Under the pieces are notes generated by a model that worked only from the letters and a program-made list of their open reading frames with translations, did no database searches and was not told the origin of the DNA. Positions 18,791 to 27,732 of a stretch of DNA of 64,000 nt are shown in pieces. The first letter of the stretch is position 1, and every line of letters begins with the position of its first letter. The position numbers were made by a program, and so were the translations under genes. Where the stretch lies: assembly GCF_007744515.1 (NCBI RefSeq), contig NZ_CP036268.1, forward strand, positions 1,651,712 to 1,715,711, given 5' to 3'. This DNA comes from Stratiformator vulcanicus. GTDB lineage: Bacteria > Planctomycetota > Planctomycetia > Planctomycetales > Planctomycetaceae.

Positions 18791-20179
18791 TCACGCAACG
18801 GGGTGCGGGCTGGGAGGGACAGATCGTTCCGGGAGGGACTTGGCGAACCGACGCTCCAAATCGGCAACGAGTGCGGGATCGAGTACGTGTTCGATCCGAT
18901 CTGCTGCCCGATCGACTTTCGCAGGGTCGGCATCGGCAATTTCGAGCAGGTAGATTTCCCAGAGTCGATGATTCCGCGTGAGTCGTTGCGCTTCCTGTAA
19001 TCCCGATGACGTCAGCAAAATGTGTTGGCCGTCGGGTGAGCGGAGGTATCCCTTCGCCGAGCAGTCTTTCACAACCGACCTTAATCGTCCGTCGTTCCAA
19101 TCACGCTGATATTTCAATCGGGAGACTTCGACTTGCGAGAGTGCGTCCCCCCCAACACCAAAATTTGCACGGCCATCCGCTTCCATGATCTCGAAGCACC
19201 CCCGCAGCAGATGGTCCCGCGCGACCGACCGGGCGAGGCGGTGTTGCTGCCACAGTCGCGGCAAGAAACCACGCCGACTGCCGAAAATTAAACTGATGAA
19301 AAATACGGCGGACGCCGCCAGCACGATGAGTGCTCCCGCCGCGAGTCGCGGAAACAAGGCACTTAGCACCACACCGACTCCGGCACCGAGTCCGCCGAAG
19401 ACTCCGGCGAGGATCGTCATTCGCCCCACCTGATCAGTCCAGAACCGGGCTGCCGATGCGGGGATGACCAGTGCCGCCACGACCAAAATAAGGCCGACGC
19501 TTTGAATGCCGATGACCGTCACCCCGACGACCAGAGTCATTAAAATGACATCAATAATTACGATCGAATGCCCGAGCGAACCGAGAAAGCTGGGATCGAA
19601 GCAAAGCAGCACAAGTTCTTTGTGCATGAGGAGGCAAATTAATAGTACAATGCCCGCGGCCGCACCGAACGTCCATACTTCGGAAGAGAGCATCGAGGCG
19701 GTCTTGCCGAACAGGAGACTATTTAACCCGGCGGCCTGACCTCCCGGTACTTGCTGGACGATGCTGAACAGCACTGCGCCGAGCCCGAAAAAGACCCCCA
19801 GCACCACCGCCATGGCCGCGTCATCTTTGACGCGAGAGTAGCGGGTGATTGCCGTCACGCAGAGTCCTCCCACAGTTCCTGAGACGGCTGCCCCAGTCAA
19901 TAAGATTGGTGAACTGCGGCCGGTCCCGGGGGCGATTAGTTCGGCAATCAAATAGGCTGCCGCGATGCCCGGCAGGGCGGCATGTCCGATCACGTCCCCG
20001 ACGAGAGCCCGTTTTCTTAATACTAAGAAGACACCGACGACGCCGGCGGCGATACCAAGAAGCATCGTCCCTGTTAGCACGACTCGGGTGTTATAGTCCT
20101 GCAGCAGAACGAGCCGCTGGAGCCGTTCGGAGAAATCGGCCACCGCGAACAGGCCGGTCATATAACATGAGCCGGTCAC
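18791..20179 (-). CDS. Metal ABC permease fused to DtxR/MntR-type repressor domain
   Basis: Residues 1-~310 are an ABC-3 metal permease (LRKRALVGDVIGHAALPGIAAA). Residues ~322-462 resemble the MntR/DtxR repressor: a degenerate winged helix (SRLKYQRDW..LRSVVKDCSAKGYL..ILLTSSGLQEA), then the dimerisation and metal helices with H404 (NHRLWEIYL) and D427-R-I-E430-H431, matching the MntR E-G-I-E-H-H ligand region. This fusion is known from chlamydial YtgCR, whose repressor half is released by cleavage. Here the GTG start at 20179 overlaps the ATPase stop by 4 bases; an ATG at 20161 is an alternative. The domain fusion is seen directly; cleavage and autoregulation are inferred. Confidence 0.88.
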   Translation of the reverse strand: MTGSCYMTGLFAVADFSERLQRLVLLQDYNTRVVLTGTMLLGIAAGVVGVFLVLRKRALVGDVIGHAALPGIAAAYLIAELIAPGTGRSSPILLTGAAVSGTVGGLCVTAITRYSRVKDDAAMAVVLGVFFGLGAVLFSIVQQVPGGQAAGLNSLLFGKTASMLSSEVWTFGAAAGIVLLICLLMHKELVLLCFDPSFLGSLGHSIVIIDVILMTLVVGVTVIGIQSVGLILVVAALVIPASAARFWTDQVGRMTILAGVFGGLGAGVGVVLSALFPRLAAGALIVLAASAVFFISLIFGSRRGFLPRLWQQHRLARSVARDHLLRGCFEIMEADGRANFGVGGDALSQVEVSRLKYQRDWNDGRLRSVVKDCSAKGYLRSPDGQHILLTSSGLQEAQRLTRNHRLWEIYLLEIADADPAKVDRAADRIEHVLDPALVADLERRFAKSLPERSVPPSPHPVA

Positions 20180-20991
20180 GGTTGTCCTCCGGCATTGAAC
20201 ATTTTGTTGCCGGCTTCGTCCAATAACGCCAACCGGCCGCCATAGGTGCGGCGGAGGTTTTCGACATTAAAGACTTCCGCGATACTACCGGCCGCGACCA
20301 ATCGCATATTGAGCAGCAATGCGGCGTCGAAGTAATTCGTCACCGTATCAAGATCATGATGCACGACGAGTGCCGACTTGCCGCGGGATCGCAGGTCGCG
20401 AAGCAACTCGACGATCGCCGATTCGGTCGCCGCGTCGACGCCGGCGAATGGCTCGTCCATTAAATAGAAATCAGCGTCCTGAACTAAGGCGCGGGCCAGA
20501 AAAACTCGCTGCTGCTGGCCGCCGGAAAGCTGCGAGATTTGCCGATCAGCCAGATCGCTTAATCCCACCTGTTCCAATGCTTCAGCAGCACGGTTGCGAT
20601 GTCGTTTTAAGATCGGGCGGAGCCAGCCGATTTCGCCGTAGAGGCCCATCGTCACGACTTGCAGCGCTGTCACCGGGAAATCCCAATCGACCGCCGTGCG
20701 TTGCGGCACGTAAGCGACCCGACGCCGGACGGAATTTAATTGTTGTCCCCAGAATTGTGCCGCTCCGCTACTTGGTGTGACGAGATCGAGCGCGGCTTTA
20801 ATCAGTGTGCTTTTGCCGGCACCGTTCGGGCCGATCACCGCCGTTAGCGTTGAGGGGCGTAATTCGAATGAAACGTCCCACACGACCGGCTTGCTGCGAT
20901 AGGCCACCGTCATTTCTCGCACCGTCAGCGGTGCCGCAGTGGCGTGCGATTTGACGGCGCGGGACGATTCGGACAATACGGCAGCGGTCAT
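20176..20991 (-). CDS. Metal ABC transporter ATPase (YtgB/MntB type)
   Basis: A 271-residue ATP-binding subunit. Walker A is GPNGAGKST, the signature is LSGGQQQRV, Walker B is FYLMDEPFAG and the H-loop is LVVHHDLDT. The subclass matches Mn/Zn/Fe importers (PQRTAVDWDFPVTALQVVTMG). Both ends overlap neighbours by 4 bases, which suggests translational coupling with the binding protein and the permease-repressor. Confidence 0.94.
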   Translation of the reverse strand: MTAAVLSESSRAVKSHATAAPLTVREMTVAYRSKPVVWDVSFELRPSTLTAVIGPNGAGKSTLIKAALDLVTPSSGAAQFWGQQLNSVRRRVAYVPQRTAVDWDFPVTALQVVTMGLYGEIGWLRPILKRHRNRAAEALEQVGLSDLADRQISQLSGGQQQRVFLARALVQDADFYLMDEPFAGVDAATESAIVELLRDLRSRGKSALVVHHDLDTVTNYFDAALLLNMRLVAAGSIAEVFNVENLRRTYGGRLALLDEAGNKMFNAGGQP

Positions 20992-21998
20992 TTAGACTCC
21001 GGCAAAATGGTCAGCTTGCCGACGCGCCCGTCAACGGGAGCGGTGCCGCCGAGCGCCCGCGTGATGACCGTCGCGTTATGGTCCAACATCCCAAGATAGG
21101 TACCTTCATAGGTACCGGTCGGCCCCATGGCATCGGAAAAGAGATCGGTTCCGATCGCCACCTGTTTGCCGCGATCAGCCGCACCTTCGACCATCGCGCG
21201 GACGGTTTGCGGAGAAATTGTCGTCTCGACGAAAACCGCCGGAATCTCGTTTTCAACGATGAAGTCGACCAGGCGATTAATATCGGCTACTCCCGCTTCG
21301 GCTTCGGTCGTGATGCCCTGAACGGCTTTCACTTCAATCCCGTACCGCCGCCCGAAATAGGCGAACGCATCGTGGGCCGTGACCAGTTGCCGCTGCGGTT
21401 CCGGAATCGAATTGATCGATTGTTCAATGTATTCGTCCAACACCGACATTTGGGAGAGATATTTCTCAGCGGCTTGTTCGTACTCCCCGCTGTGGTCGGG
21501 ATCGTGGTTTGAAAGCGTCTCGACCACGACGGCGATCGCCTGACGCCACAATTTCGGCGACATCCACACGTGCGGGTCGGTCGCCGAATGTGAACCGGCT
21601 TCTTCCGAGCGAATCAGTTCGGAATCGTCAATTCCGTTCGTCACGGCTCGGACCGGCTTCCCGTCGCTCGCGATCGACTCGAGAACCGTCTCCATCTGCC
21701 CTTCCAGCCCGAGGCCGTTGTAGAACACGACGTCGGCGTCGTTGAGCGCGACCACGTCGCTTCGCAGCGGCTTGAAGAGGTGCGGATCGACATCCTCTTT
21801 CATCAATCCGATCACGCGGACGTCAGGCCCGGCGATTTGCCGGACGACGTCGGTGATCATGCCGGTCGTAGTCACGATGGTGAATCGCGGCTCGTTCACC
21901 TCGGTGAACGTCCCTGATCGGGGCCGATCGTCGGTGTCGCAACCGCTACCGAGGGTGATCGTGACTGCAGCGAAAACCGCGAAGGCTATTTGTTTCAT
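20988..21998 (-). CDS. Mn/Fe-type metal-binding lipoprotein (YtgA/TroA family)
   Basis: A 336-residue cluster A-I solute-binding protein with a lipoprotein signal (ITLGSGC lipobox), so it is membrane-anchored in the periplasm. Likely metal ligands in order are His (EDVDPHLFKP), His (TDPHVWMSP), Glu (PAVFVETTIS) and Asp (IGTDLFSDAMG). A His-His-Glu-Asp set is the Mn/Fe pattern of PsaA-type proteins, and the His-rich loop of ZnuA zinc binders is absent. It is the first gene of the operon and is transcribed away from the zinc-ribbon gene at 22187. Confidence 0.92.
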   Translation of the reverse strand: MKQIAFAVFAAVTITLGSGCDTDDRPRSGTFTEVNEPRFTIVTTTGMITDVVRQIAGPDVRVIGLMKEDVDPHLFKPLRSDVVALNDADVVFYNGLGLEGQMETVLESIASDGKPVRAVTNGIDDSELIRSEEAGSHSATDPHVWMSPKLWRQAIAVVVETLSNHDPDHSGEYEQAAEKYLSQMSVLDEYIEQSINSIPEPQRQLVTAHDAFAYFGRRYGIEVKAVQGITTEAEAGVADINRLVDFIVENEIPAVFVETTISPQTVRAMVEGAADRGKQVAIGTDLFSDAMGPTGTYEGTYLGMLDHNATVITRALGGTAPVDGRVGKLTILPESK

Positions 21999-22001
21999 TA
22001 T

Positions 22002-22048
22002 CCTTGCCTAATGTTTTGACTCTTCAAAAAATTATTCGCTAGGCAGGG
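22002..22048. promoter_or_regulatory. Candidate metal-repressor operator upstream of ytgA-like gene
   Basis: An inverted repeat CCTTGCCTA (22002-22010) / TAGGCAGGG (22040-22048) matches at 8 of 9 positions. The half-site TTAGGCAAG-like sequence resembles DtxR/MntR family half-sites. A second inverted repeat, TTTTGA/TCAAAA with a 4-base loop, lies between (22014-22029). It sits 4 bases from the start codon, in the intergenic region with the divergent gene at 22187. The assignment is tentative. Confidence 0.35.
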
Positions 22049-22186
22049 AAATGTCAATTTCACGGGCAACGGATTCAGCGGACCGGGCTTTCGAACTGAT
22101 GACAGTCCACCCCCGCCGTGATAATGTGTGAGGCACGGCCGCTTTGTCGGGTTCTCACGTCGATCTCTCTCATTTTTGACAGCCGA

Positions 22187-24013
22187 ATGTCTTCCAACGG
22201 TTCCGCAGCTTCCAGCGAAATTCAGTGTCAATCGTGCGGCGAGATGGTTCGCCGCGGTTCGGTCCGCTGCTTCAGTTGCGGCAGCATCATGGATCCGAAA
22301 CTTGCCCAGCGACACGGGGAGCGACTGGAACCGCCTCCGCCGGCAGAGTTCACGCCGCTTCCGGAATACGACGGGTCGAGCGAAGCGGCGACCGAAATCG
22401 AGGGAGGCAACGCCGACTTTGAACTCGGCGCGACCTTCGGCATGGCCAATCAAGCCGACGGCTCGATGTCCGAATCGACCGACGAGAACGACGATTTCGA
22501 GCTGGGGGCCGACTTTGCGACCGTCGTGCCCGAATTCGCTGAGGCCGACGTGCCTCCGGTACCGTCGCCGCCCCCGCCCCCGCCCCCACCGGTCGAAGAG
22601 TCGTCCGATGTTGAGCCGATTCCGACTGTCGAAGAGTCCGACGAGGTCGAACACGCTCCGATTCCGGAACCGTCCGAGACGATGCCGCCTGTCGCCGAGG
22701 CCGCGACCGAGATCGCAGATTCGTCTGCTGAAGAGTCAAAGCCCACCGAAGAATCGGAAGCTTCCGCCCCGATTGCGACGAAATCGAAAAAGCGGTCTCG
22801 CGATTCCAAAGCCACCTCAACGGCCGAGCCGCATTCGGAGACGACCGGTGGAGATGCGCTGCTCGACATCGCCCTGAAGGAAGAACAGGAAGGTCCGAAT
22901 CGAAAAGCGGGTCAGGAACCCCCGGTCCGAGTCGACGGTGGTTTCATCATGACCTGCCCCTGCCCGGTGCATTGCCGGATCAAGATTCGCGATCAGCATT
23001 GCGGGAAAGTCGGGCGGTGTCCCAATCCGAGCTGTGACGCACTGGTGAAGGTGGCGGCGAATCTCGGCGATCAAGCGATCGACACCGCCGGCTCGGATGA
23101 GTCAGCTTCGAAGAAGAAGGTTACCGCGGGTGCATTTCCGGAGGGCATCGGCGAAGAGGTCAAGTACGGGAACTTCCAGCGGATCATCCGCGATATCCGA
23201 TGGCTCGACATTGTTCCGGACAAGGTCAAGCGGAAGCCCGGAAGTCTCGCCAAAGATGGCCAGGCTGCCGACGTCATCTTCGCGCCCGGTGAGGTTTTGA
23301 TTGTCGGCTTGAAAGGGGCGGGCGGCGGCTTGTTCGGCGGCGGGAAGAAGCCGGAGGAGATTCGTACGGCCGTGCGGGCTCATCTCGAAGTAAAACGACC
23401 GATCGCAGATACCCCCGCCGATTCAAAGATCGTGCTGACGCCGGCGAACCTCGCCGATGTGGTCGTCGAGCAGCCCACTGCGTTCGACGAAGATTCGCGA
23501 TTCGGCGGCGTCCCGGTCTTCGGCGAGGGGCGGATTGCCGTTCGGGTGCCGGGTGACGAGGAAGTCGACACTTTGCCGTATCTCTCGATGACCCTCACCG
23601 ATTTTCGCGCATTCGCCAAATTGATCGGGGTGTCGCTAGACGCGTCGGAATTCGGTCGCAAATGCCCGGTGCCGTTTGAGGACCAGTACGAGAACTCGGT
23701 TTGCCATTACAACGATACGGCGATCGCTGCGATTCAGCACGAGCAGTATTATAGGGAAGACCCGCGATTCGAGTTAAAGGAAGCGGGATGGAAGTGCGGC
23801 TCTTGCGGGTTGACGGTCTCTGAAGACGCCCGCAAGAAAGAGAAGATCGGCGGCGCCAACGGCAAAGGTCTCCCCAAGGCCAAGTGCCCCAAGTGCAATA
23901 AAGTCTTCGGCCGAAATCCGCTTTATGCTGTGGAAGTTAAATCGCCGGAGTCAACCGAATCAGGCGAGGATACGACATCCGATTCTGAAAAGGCCGAAGC
24001 AGCGGCGACTTAA
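22187..24013 (+). CDS. Large zinc-ribbon protein of unknown function
   Basis: A 608-residue protein. The N-terminus has a CxxC-x10-CxxC zinc ribbon (CQSCGEMVRRGSVRCFSCG). Residues ~35-230 are acidic, Pro/Glu/Ser-rich and disordered, with a proline run. A second Cys-rich segment follows (CPCPVHCRIKIR...HCGKVGRCPNPSC), then a folded-looking core and a C-terminal ribbon (WKCGSCGL...CPKCNKVFGRNP). No catalytic motif is recognised. The ATG at 22187 is chosen because the 23 residues upstream do not resemble the zinc-ribbon start. It is divergent from the metal importer, but a link to metal handling is only a guess. Confidence 0.75.
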   Translation: MSSNGSAASSEIQCQSCGEMVRRGSVRCFSCGSIMDPKLAQRHGERLEPPPPAEFTPLPEYDGSSEAATEIEGGNADFELGATFGMANQADGSMSESTDENDDFELGADFATVVPEFAEADVPPVPSPPPPPPPPVEESSDVEPIPTVEESDEVEHAPIPEPSETMPPVAEAATEIADSSAEESKPTEESEASAPIATKSKKRSRDSKATSTAEPHSETTGGDALLDIALKEEQEGPNRKAGQEPPVRVDGGFIMTCPCPVHCRIKIRDQHCGKVGRCPNPSCDALVKVAANLGDQAIDTAGSDESASKKKVTAGAFPEGIGEEVKYGNFQRIIRDIRWLDIVPDKVKRKPGSLAKDGQAADVIFAPGEVLIVGLKGAGGGLFGGGKKPEEIRTAVRAHLEVKRPIADTPADSKIVLTPANLADVVVEQPTAFDEDSRFGGVPVFGEGRIAVRVPGDEEVDTLPYLSMTLTDFRAFAKLIGVSLDASEFGRKCPVPFEDQYENSVCHYNDTAIAAIQHEQYYREDPRFELKEAGWKCGSCGLTVSEDARKKEKIGGANGKGLPKAKCPKCNKVFGRNPLYAVEVKSPESTESGEDTTSDSEKAEAAAT

Positions 24014-24128
24014 TGTGGATTAATCATTTAGGATTCGTGGCGCCTCCTAATTGGTTCGCTCGATGACGAGAGTTAAACCGTCGCAGTTTTAATCGTTATT
24101 GTGTCGGCCGAATTTGACGGAGAACTTG

Positions 24129-24800
24129 ATGTGTGGCCGAATCAATTTGCGGACGAGCAATCAAGACCTTTCAAAGCTCTTCACCGAATTCGAGCAACTT
24201 CAATTTCCTGATATCGAACCGCGATATAACATCGCGCCATCGCAGCCGGTGCTGGCCGTGCGGGAGATCGGGCAAACCCTATCGGCCGACTTTCTGAAAT
24301 GGGGGTTCCGGCCTCCGTGGTGGAAGCCGAAGCAACCGCAACCGATTAACGCCAAAGCGGAGTCGATTGAATCGGGGCGGTACTGGACCGGCAGCTTTCG
24401 ACATCATCGCTGCCTGATTCCCGTCAGCGGTTTCTATGAATGGAAGGCGAGCGAAGACGGGAAGCAGCCGTTCCAAATCGGACTTGAGTCGGGTGAGCCG
24501 TTTTGTCTCGGGGGGCTGTGGAATCGCTGGGAAGCCGAAGACGGTTCATCCTCGGAAACTTTTGCCGTCATCACCGTCCCGCCGAACGATTTGATGAAGT
24601 CGATTCACAACCGGATGCCGCTGATTATCGGGAAGGGTGACTTCGGCATGTGGCTTGCCGAGGAATCGGACGGGAACGAGCTGTCGGGATTGCTCAAGCC
24701 ATACGAGAGTGATGCATTAACAGCTTACGCGGTTTCGACGGTCGTAAATAATCCTCGGAACGATAGCCGCGAATGTATTGAGCCGGTCGCGTCAAATTAG
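24129..24800 (+). CDS. SRAP-domain protein (YedK/HMCES family)
   Basis: A 223-residue SOS-response-associated peptidase-like protein that covalently traps abasic sites in single-stranded DNA through Cys2. The protein begins M-C-G-R, and removal of Met exposes the catalytic cysteine, which fixes the start at 24129. Other active-site elements are RYNIAPSQP, INAKAES, FYEW (Glu) and HNRMPLI (His). It stands alone, about 115 bases after the zinc-ribbon gene. Confidence 0.95.
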   Translation: MCGRINLRTSNQDLSKLFTEFEQLQFPDIEPRYNIAPSQPVLAVREIGQTLSADFLKWGFRPPWWKPKQPQPINAKAESIESGRYWTGSFRHHRCLIPVSGFYEWKASEDGKQPFQIGLESGEPFCLGGLWNRWEAEDGSSSETFAVITVPPNDLMKSIHNRMPLIIGKGDFGMWLAEESDGNELSGLLKPYESDALTAYAVSTVVNNPRNDSRECIEPVASN

Positions 24801-24961
24801 ATTAGATTTGGCGTACGAACGGTAGTTTCAATACGAGCCCGCGGCACAGAACGATGGTCGATCAATCTGTGATTCTCCCGGCGGCTTGCGCCTCGGGCTT
24901 GTATGTCAGACGGTTTGAAATCACTCTTAGAGCGGTGTGTTCGACCCAACCCGTTTTTAAA

Positions 24962-26638
24962 CTACGTGGTCGATTCACCGACGGGTTCCACCAGCGAGCG
25001 AATGGACATTCCGCCGGTCAAATTGCGAACGTCCTGAAAGCCGAGGCCGCAGAGCAGCATTGCTCCGACGTGAGCCCGCTTCGCCGAGTGACAGACGACG
25101 ACGGTCGGACGCTTCGGGTCAATTTCGTTGGCCCGTTCTCGCAACTCATCGATCGGGATATGAACGGCTCCCTTAAGTGGAAGTGTTTCGATTTCTGAAG
25201 CGGTGCGGACATCGACAACCTGATAGCCGTCCAACACGGTGCCGGGTGGCAACAGCGGCGGGCGTGCATCCAGGTCGTTGGCGGCGACAAACGCGGCCAT
25301 GTGAACGGGGTCTTTTGCGCTACCAAACGGTGGGGCGTAGGCGAGGTCGAGCCCGGCGAGATCTTCGACCGTCGCCCCGAAGTGCATTGCCGTGGCGATC
25401 ACGTCGATCCTCTTGTCGACGCCCTCACCGCCGACGCATTGTGCGCCGAGGATTCGGCCGAAGCCTTCTTCATAAATCAACTTCAGCACCAGCGGCTCCG
25501 CCCCGGGGAAGTAGCCCGCGTGATTGGTCGCTCGGATGATGGCCGAGCGGACGCGTTTGTGTTCGCGTTTCGCCATCGTTTCTGAGATTCCGGTCAGGGC
25601 GACCGTCTTTTCGAAGACGCGAACAACGGCTGTGCCCATTACCGATGCCATGGCCGACGATCTTCCGGTCGCGGCATGTTCGCCCGCGATGCGACCGGCT
25701 CGATTCGCCGGGCCGGCCAGTGGAACGCGGGCCGGCCGATGGAGTACGCCGTGCTCGTACTCCACGGCGTCGCCGACGGCGTAAATATTCGGGTCGGACG
25801 TTTGCATCGACTCATTGACTCTGATTCCCCTGGCCTCTCCAATTTCAAGCCCGGCATCAGCGGCAAGTTTGGTCCTCGGGCGAACGCCGATCGAGAGGAT
25901 GAACAGGTCGGCCTCCAGATTTGTTTCATCATCCAGCACCGCCGCGGAGGCGATGCCGTCATTGCTCCTCAGGCCCGCAATCCCGTTGCCCGTATGGAGG
26001 TCGACCTCGTGATCCCGCAGTTCTCGCTCGACGATTCGGGCCATCTCAACGTCAAGCGGCGGCAGCACGTGCGGAGACTTTTCAACGAGCGACACGTCGA
26101 GTCCGCGCCGTTGCAATTGCTCGACGACTTCCAAACCAACGAAGCCAGCACCGACGACCACGGCCCGTTTTGGTGCGGCCTTCCCGAGCCGCGACAGGAT
26201 CGCGTCCATGTCAGGCATCGTCCAAAGATTGAAGACGTTCTTGAATGTCCCTTTGGCAAAGGGGGGGACGATCGGCTCCGCGCCGGGCGAAAGGATTAAG
26301 CGATCGTATGGCTCGTTCGATTCACCGTGTGGGCCTCGGACCTTAATCGATCGATTTTCGCGATCGATCGAAAGCACTTCGTGTTCGACCCGGACATCGA
26401 TGTTGAAGCGTTGCTGAAATAACTCCGGCGTTGCAACGAGCAATTTGTCGCGGTCTTCGATTTCGCCCCCCACGTGATAGGGCAGCCCACAATTGGCGAA
26501 CGAGACGTAAGGGCCTTTCTCAAAGATCACGATTTCGGCCGACTCGTTACATCGACGGGCGCGAGTTGCGGCGCTCGCCCCTCCGGCCACTCCGCCGACG
26601 ATTAGAATTCGTGGTGCATTCGCGTTTCGTCCCGCCAT
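24962..26638 (-). CDS. CoA-disulfide reductase-like flavoprotein with C-terminal rhodanese
   Basis: A 558-residue FAD/NAD(P)H oxidoreductase. It has a dinucleotide-binding N-terminus (ILIVGGVAGGASAATRARR), the redox cysteine in YVSFANCGLPYH, a second Rossmann fold (RAVVVGAGFVGLEVVEQL), the dimerisation domain and a C-terminal rhodanese domain with active-site Cys in VVCHSAKRAH. CoADR-rhodanese fusions reduce CoA disulfide or CoA persulfide and polysulfide. The ATG at 26638 has GGAG upstream; a TTG at 26704 would overlap the upstream gene. It is the distal gene of an ArsR-rhodanese-CoADR operon, which argues for persulfide or sulfide handling. Confidence 0.92.
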   Translation of the reverse strand: MAGRNANAPRILIVGGVAGGASAATRARRCNESAEIVIFEKGPYVSFANCGLPYHVGGEIEDRDKLLVATPELFQQRFNIDVRVEHEVLSIDRENRSIKVRGPHGESNEPYDRLILSPGAEPIVPPFAKGTFKNVFNLWTMPDMDAILSRLGKAAPKRAVVVGAGFVGLEVVEQLQRRGLDVSLVEKSPHVLPPLDVEMARIVERELRDHEVDLHTGNGIAGLRSNDGIASAAVLDDETNLEADLFILSIGVRPRTKLAADAGLEIGEARGIRVNESMQTSDPNIYAVGDAVEYEHGVLHRPARVPLAGPANRAGRIAGEHAATGRSSAMASVMGTAVVRVFEKTVALTGISETMAKREHKRVRSAIIRATNHAGYFPGAEPLVLKLIYEEGFGRILGAQCVGGEGVDKRIDVIATAMHFGATVEDLAGLDLAYAPPFGSAKDPVHMAAFVAANDLDARPPLLPPGTVLDGYQVVDVRTASEIETLPLKGAVHIPIDELRERANEIDPKRPTVVVCHSAKRAHVGAMLLCGLGFQDVRNLTGGMSIRSLVEPVGESTT

Positions 26639-26681
26639 CGGTCTTCGTCTCCGGCTTTCCGATTTCTTAATGACTTCGGTA

Positions 26682-27266
26682 TTAAGTTTCCGCGGGCTGA
26701 TCAACCGGTGAATTGTCGATCGAATCTTCCGACGCGTTGGCCGAGACCTGATTCCACGGCATCTTCGAGATCAGCATCCCCATACCGCAGGTGTCAGTGA
26801 TACCAGCGAATACGAGCCCAGCTCCTACGAACGCACTCAATCCCACAAAGTAGGGGTGAACGGCTAAGGCGAGGACGGCTCCCAAAACGACGAGGCTGCC
26901 TGCGGCGATCCGGACCTGCCGTTCGAGTGACATTGTCTTTTGGCCGCGAACAACCGGCAGGTCGGCCGATTCCCACGCGAGAGTCCCGCCCTCGACGTTG
27001 ACGGCATTGTCAAAGCCAGATGAAGCCATTGCTTCGCACGCCTTGCTGCCGCGGCTACCGGAGCGGCAAATGAAATAAAGCGGCTGATCTTCGGAGTGCT
27101 CGCCGGTGAGATCCTCCGGTTTAAGGCCGTCGAGCGGGACGTTACGGGCCATGGTCGCATGGACCTCGCGGTATTCGGCCGGCGTACGAACGTCGATCAA
27201 TTCGATCGACGGATCGTTTTTCGCGCGGTCGTGGAGTTCCTGCGGGCTAATGGATGAAACGGACAT
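26682..27266 (-). CDS. Rhodanese domain fused to DUF2892 membrane domain
   Basis: A 194-residue protein. Residues ~5-105 are a rhodanese sulfurtransferase domain with active-site loop CRSGSRG (Cys near residue 67). Residues ~115-170 have two membrane helices of the DUF2892 type (IAAGSLVVLGAVLALAV, GLSAFVGAGLVFAGITDTCGMGML). It should bring a persulfide-carrying rhodanese to the membrane. It lies between the ArsR regulator and the CoADR-rhodanese gene on the same strand. Confidence 0.92.
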   Translation of the reverse strand: MSVSSISPQELHDRAKNDPSIELIDVRTPAEYREVHATMARNVPLDGLKPEDLTGEHSEDQPLYFICRSGSRGSKACEAMASSGFDNAVNVEGGTLAWESADLPVVRGQKTMSLERQVRIAAGSLVVLGAVLALAVHPYFVGLSAFVGAGLVFAGITDTCGMGMLISKMPWNQVSANASEDSIDNSPVDQPAET

Positions 27267-27380
27267 TCGCTCTCCCTTTCAAAAAGAATTTTTCTCTCGC
27301 TTCGAATGTGGACAGATCGCAACAATTCGACATATTTTCGCGTCACTTCCTCGGCTTCAGTCCGCGCGGTTGAAGCTTGA

Positions 27381-27701
27381 TCAACCGAATCGGCCCTCGA
27401 TGCAGGCCATTAAATCAGCCAAGTGTGGTTCGGCCACTTCGTAATAGGTCTTCCGACCGTCCCGCTCGCTTTTGAGCAGCCCACTCCGCTGCATCAATCG
27501 CAGGTGTTCCGATGCCATGTGACTCGGGATTTCGCAGGCGGCGGCGAGTTCGCCGACCGTGTACCGACCTCGCAGCAGCATTTGAATGACTCGTAGCCGA
27601 TGCGGATGCGCGACGGTCTTGAGACACTCAGCGGCTTGCTTGAGCGTGTCGAGATCGAGCAGGGACTCACTGGTGCGGGTTCGATTGGTCTGTGAATGCA
27701 T
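27381..27701 (-). CDS. ArsR/SmtB-family regulator, likely sulfur- or redox-sensing
   Basis: A 106-residue winged-helix repressor (TVAHPHRLRVIQMLL, then VGELAAACEIPSHMASEHLRLMQRSGLL). Three cysteines are present: one in the first helix (AECLKTV), one in the recognition region (AAACEIP) and one in the last helix (LMACIEG). Persulfide sensors of the SqrR/BigR type use a pair of cysteines, but the first does not align exactly here, so sensing is inferred mainly from the downstream rhodanese genes. The ATG at 27701 is used; a TTG at 27710 is possible. A 20-bp palindrome lies just upstream. Confidence 0.88.
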   Translation of the reverse strand: MHSQTNRTRTSESLLDLDTLKQAAECLKTVAHPHRLRVIQMLLRGRYTVGELAAACEIPSHMASEHLRLMQRSGLLKSERDGRKTYYEVAEPHLADLMACIEGRFG

Positions 27702-27712
27702 AATACTCAATT

Positions 27713-27732
27713 ATATCGTGATGTCACGATAT
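27713..27732. promoter_or_regulatory. Palindromic operator of the ArsR-type regulator
   Basis: ATATCGTGATGTCACGATAT is a perfect 9-2-9 inverted repeat 11 bases upstream of the regulator's ATG. Size, symmetry and position fit an ArsR-family binding site and suggest that the regulator controls its own operon. Confidence 0.7.
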
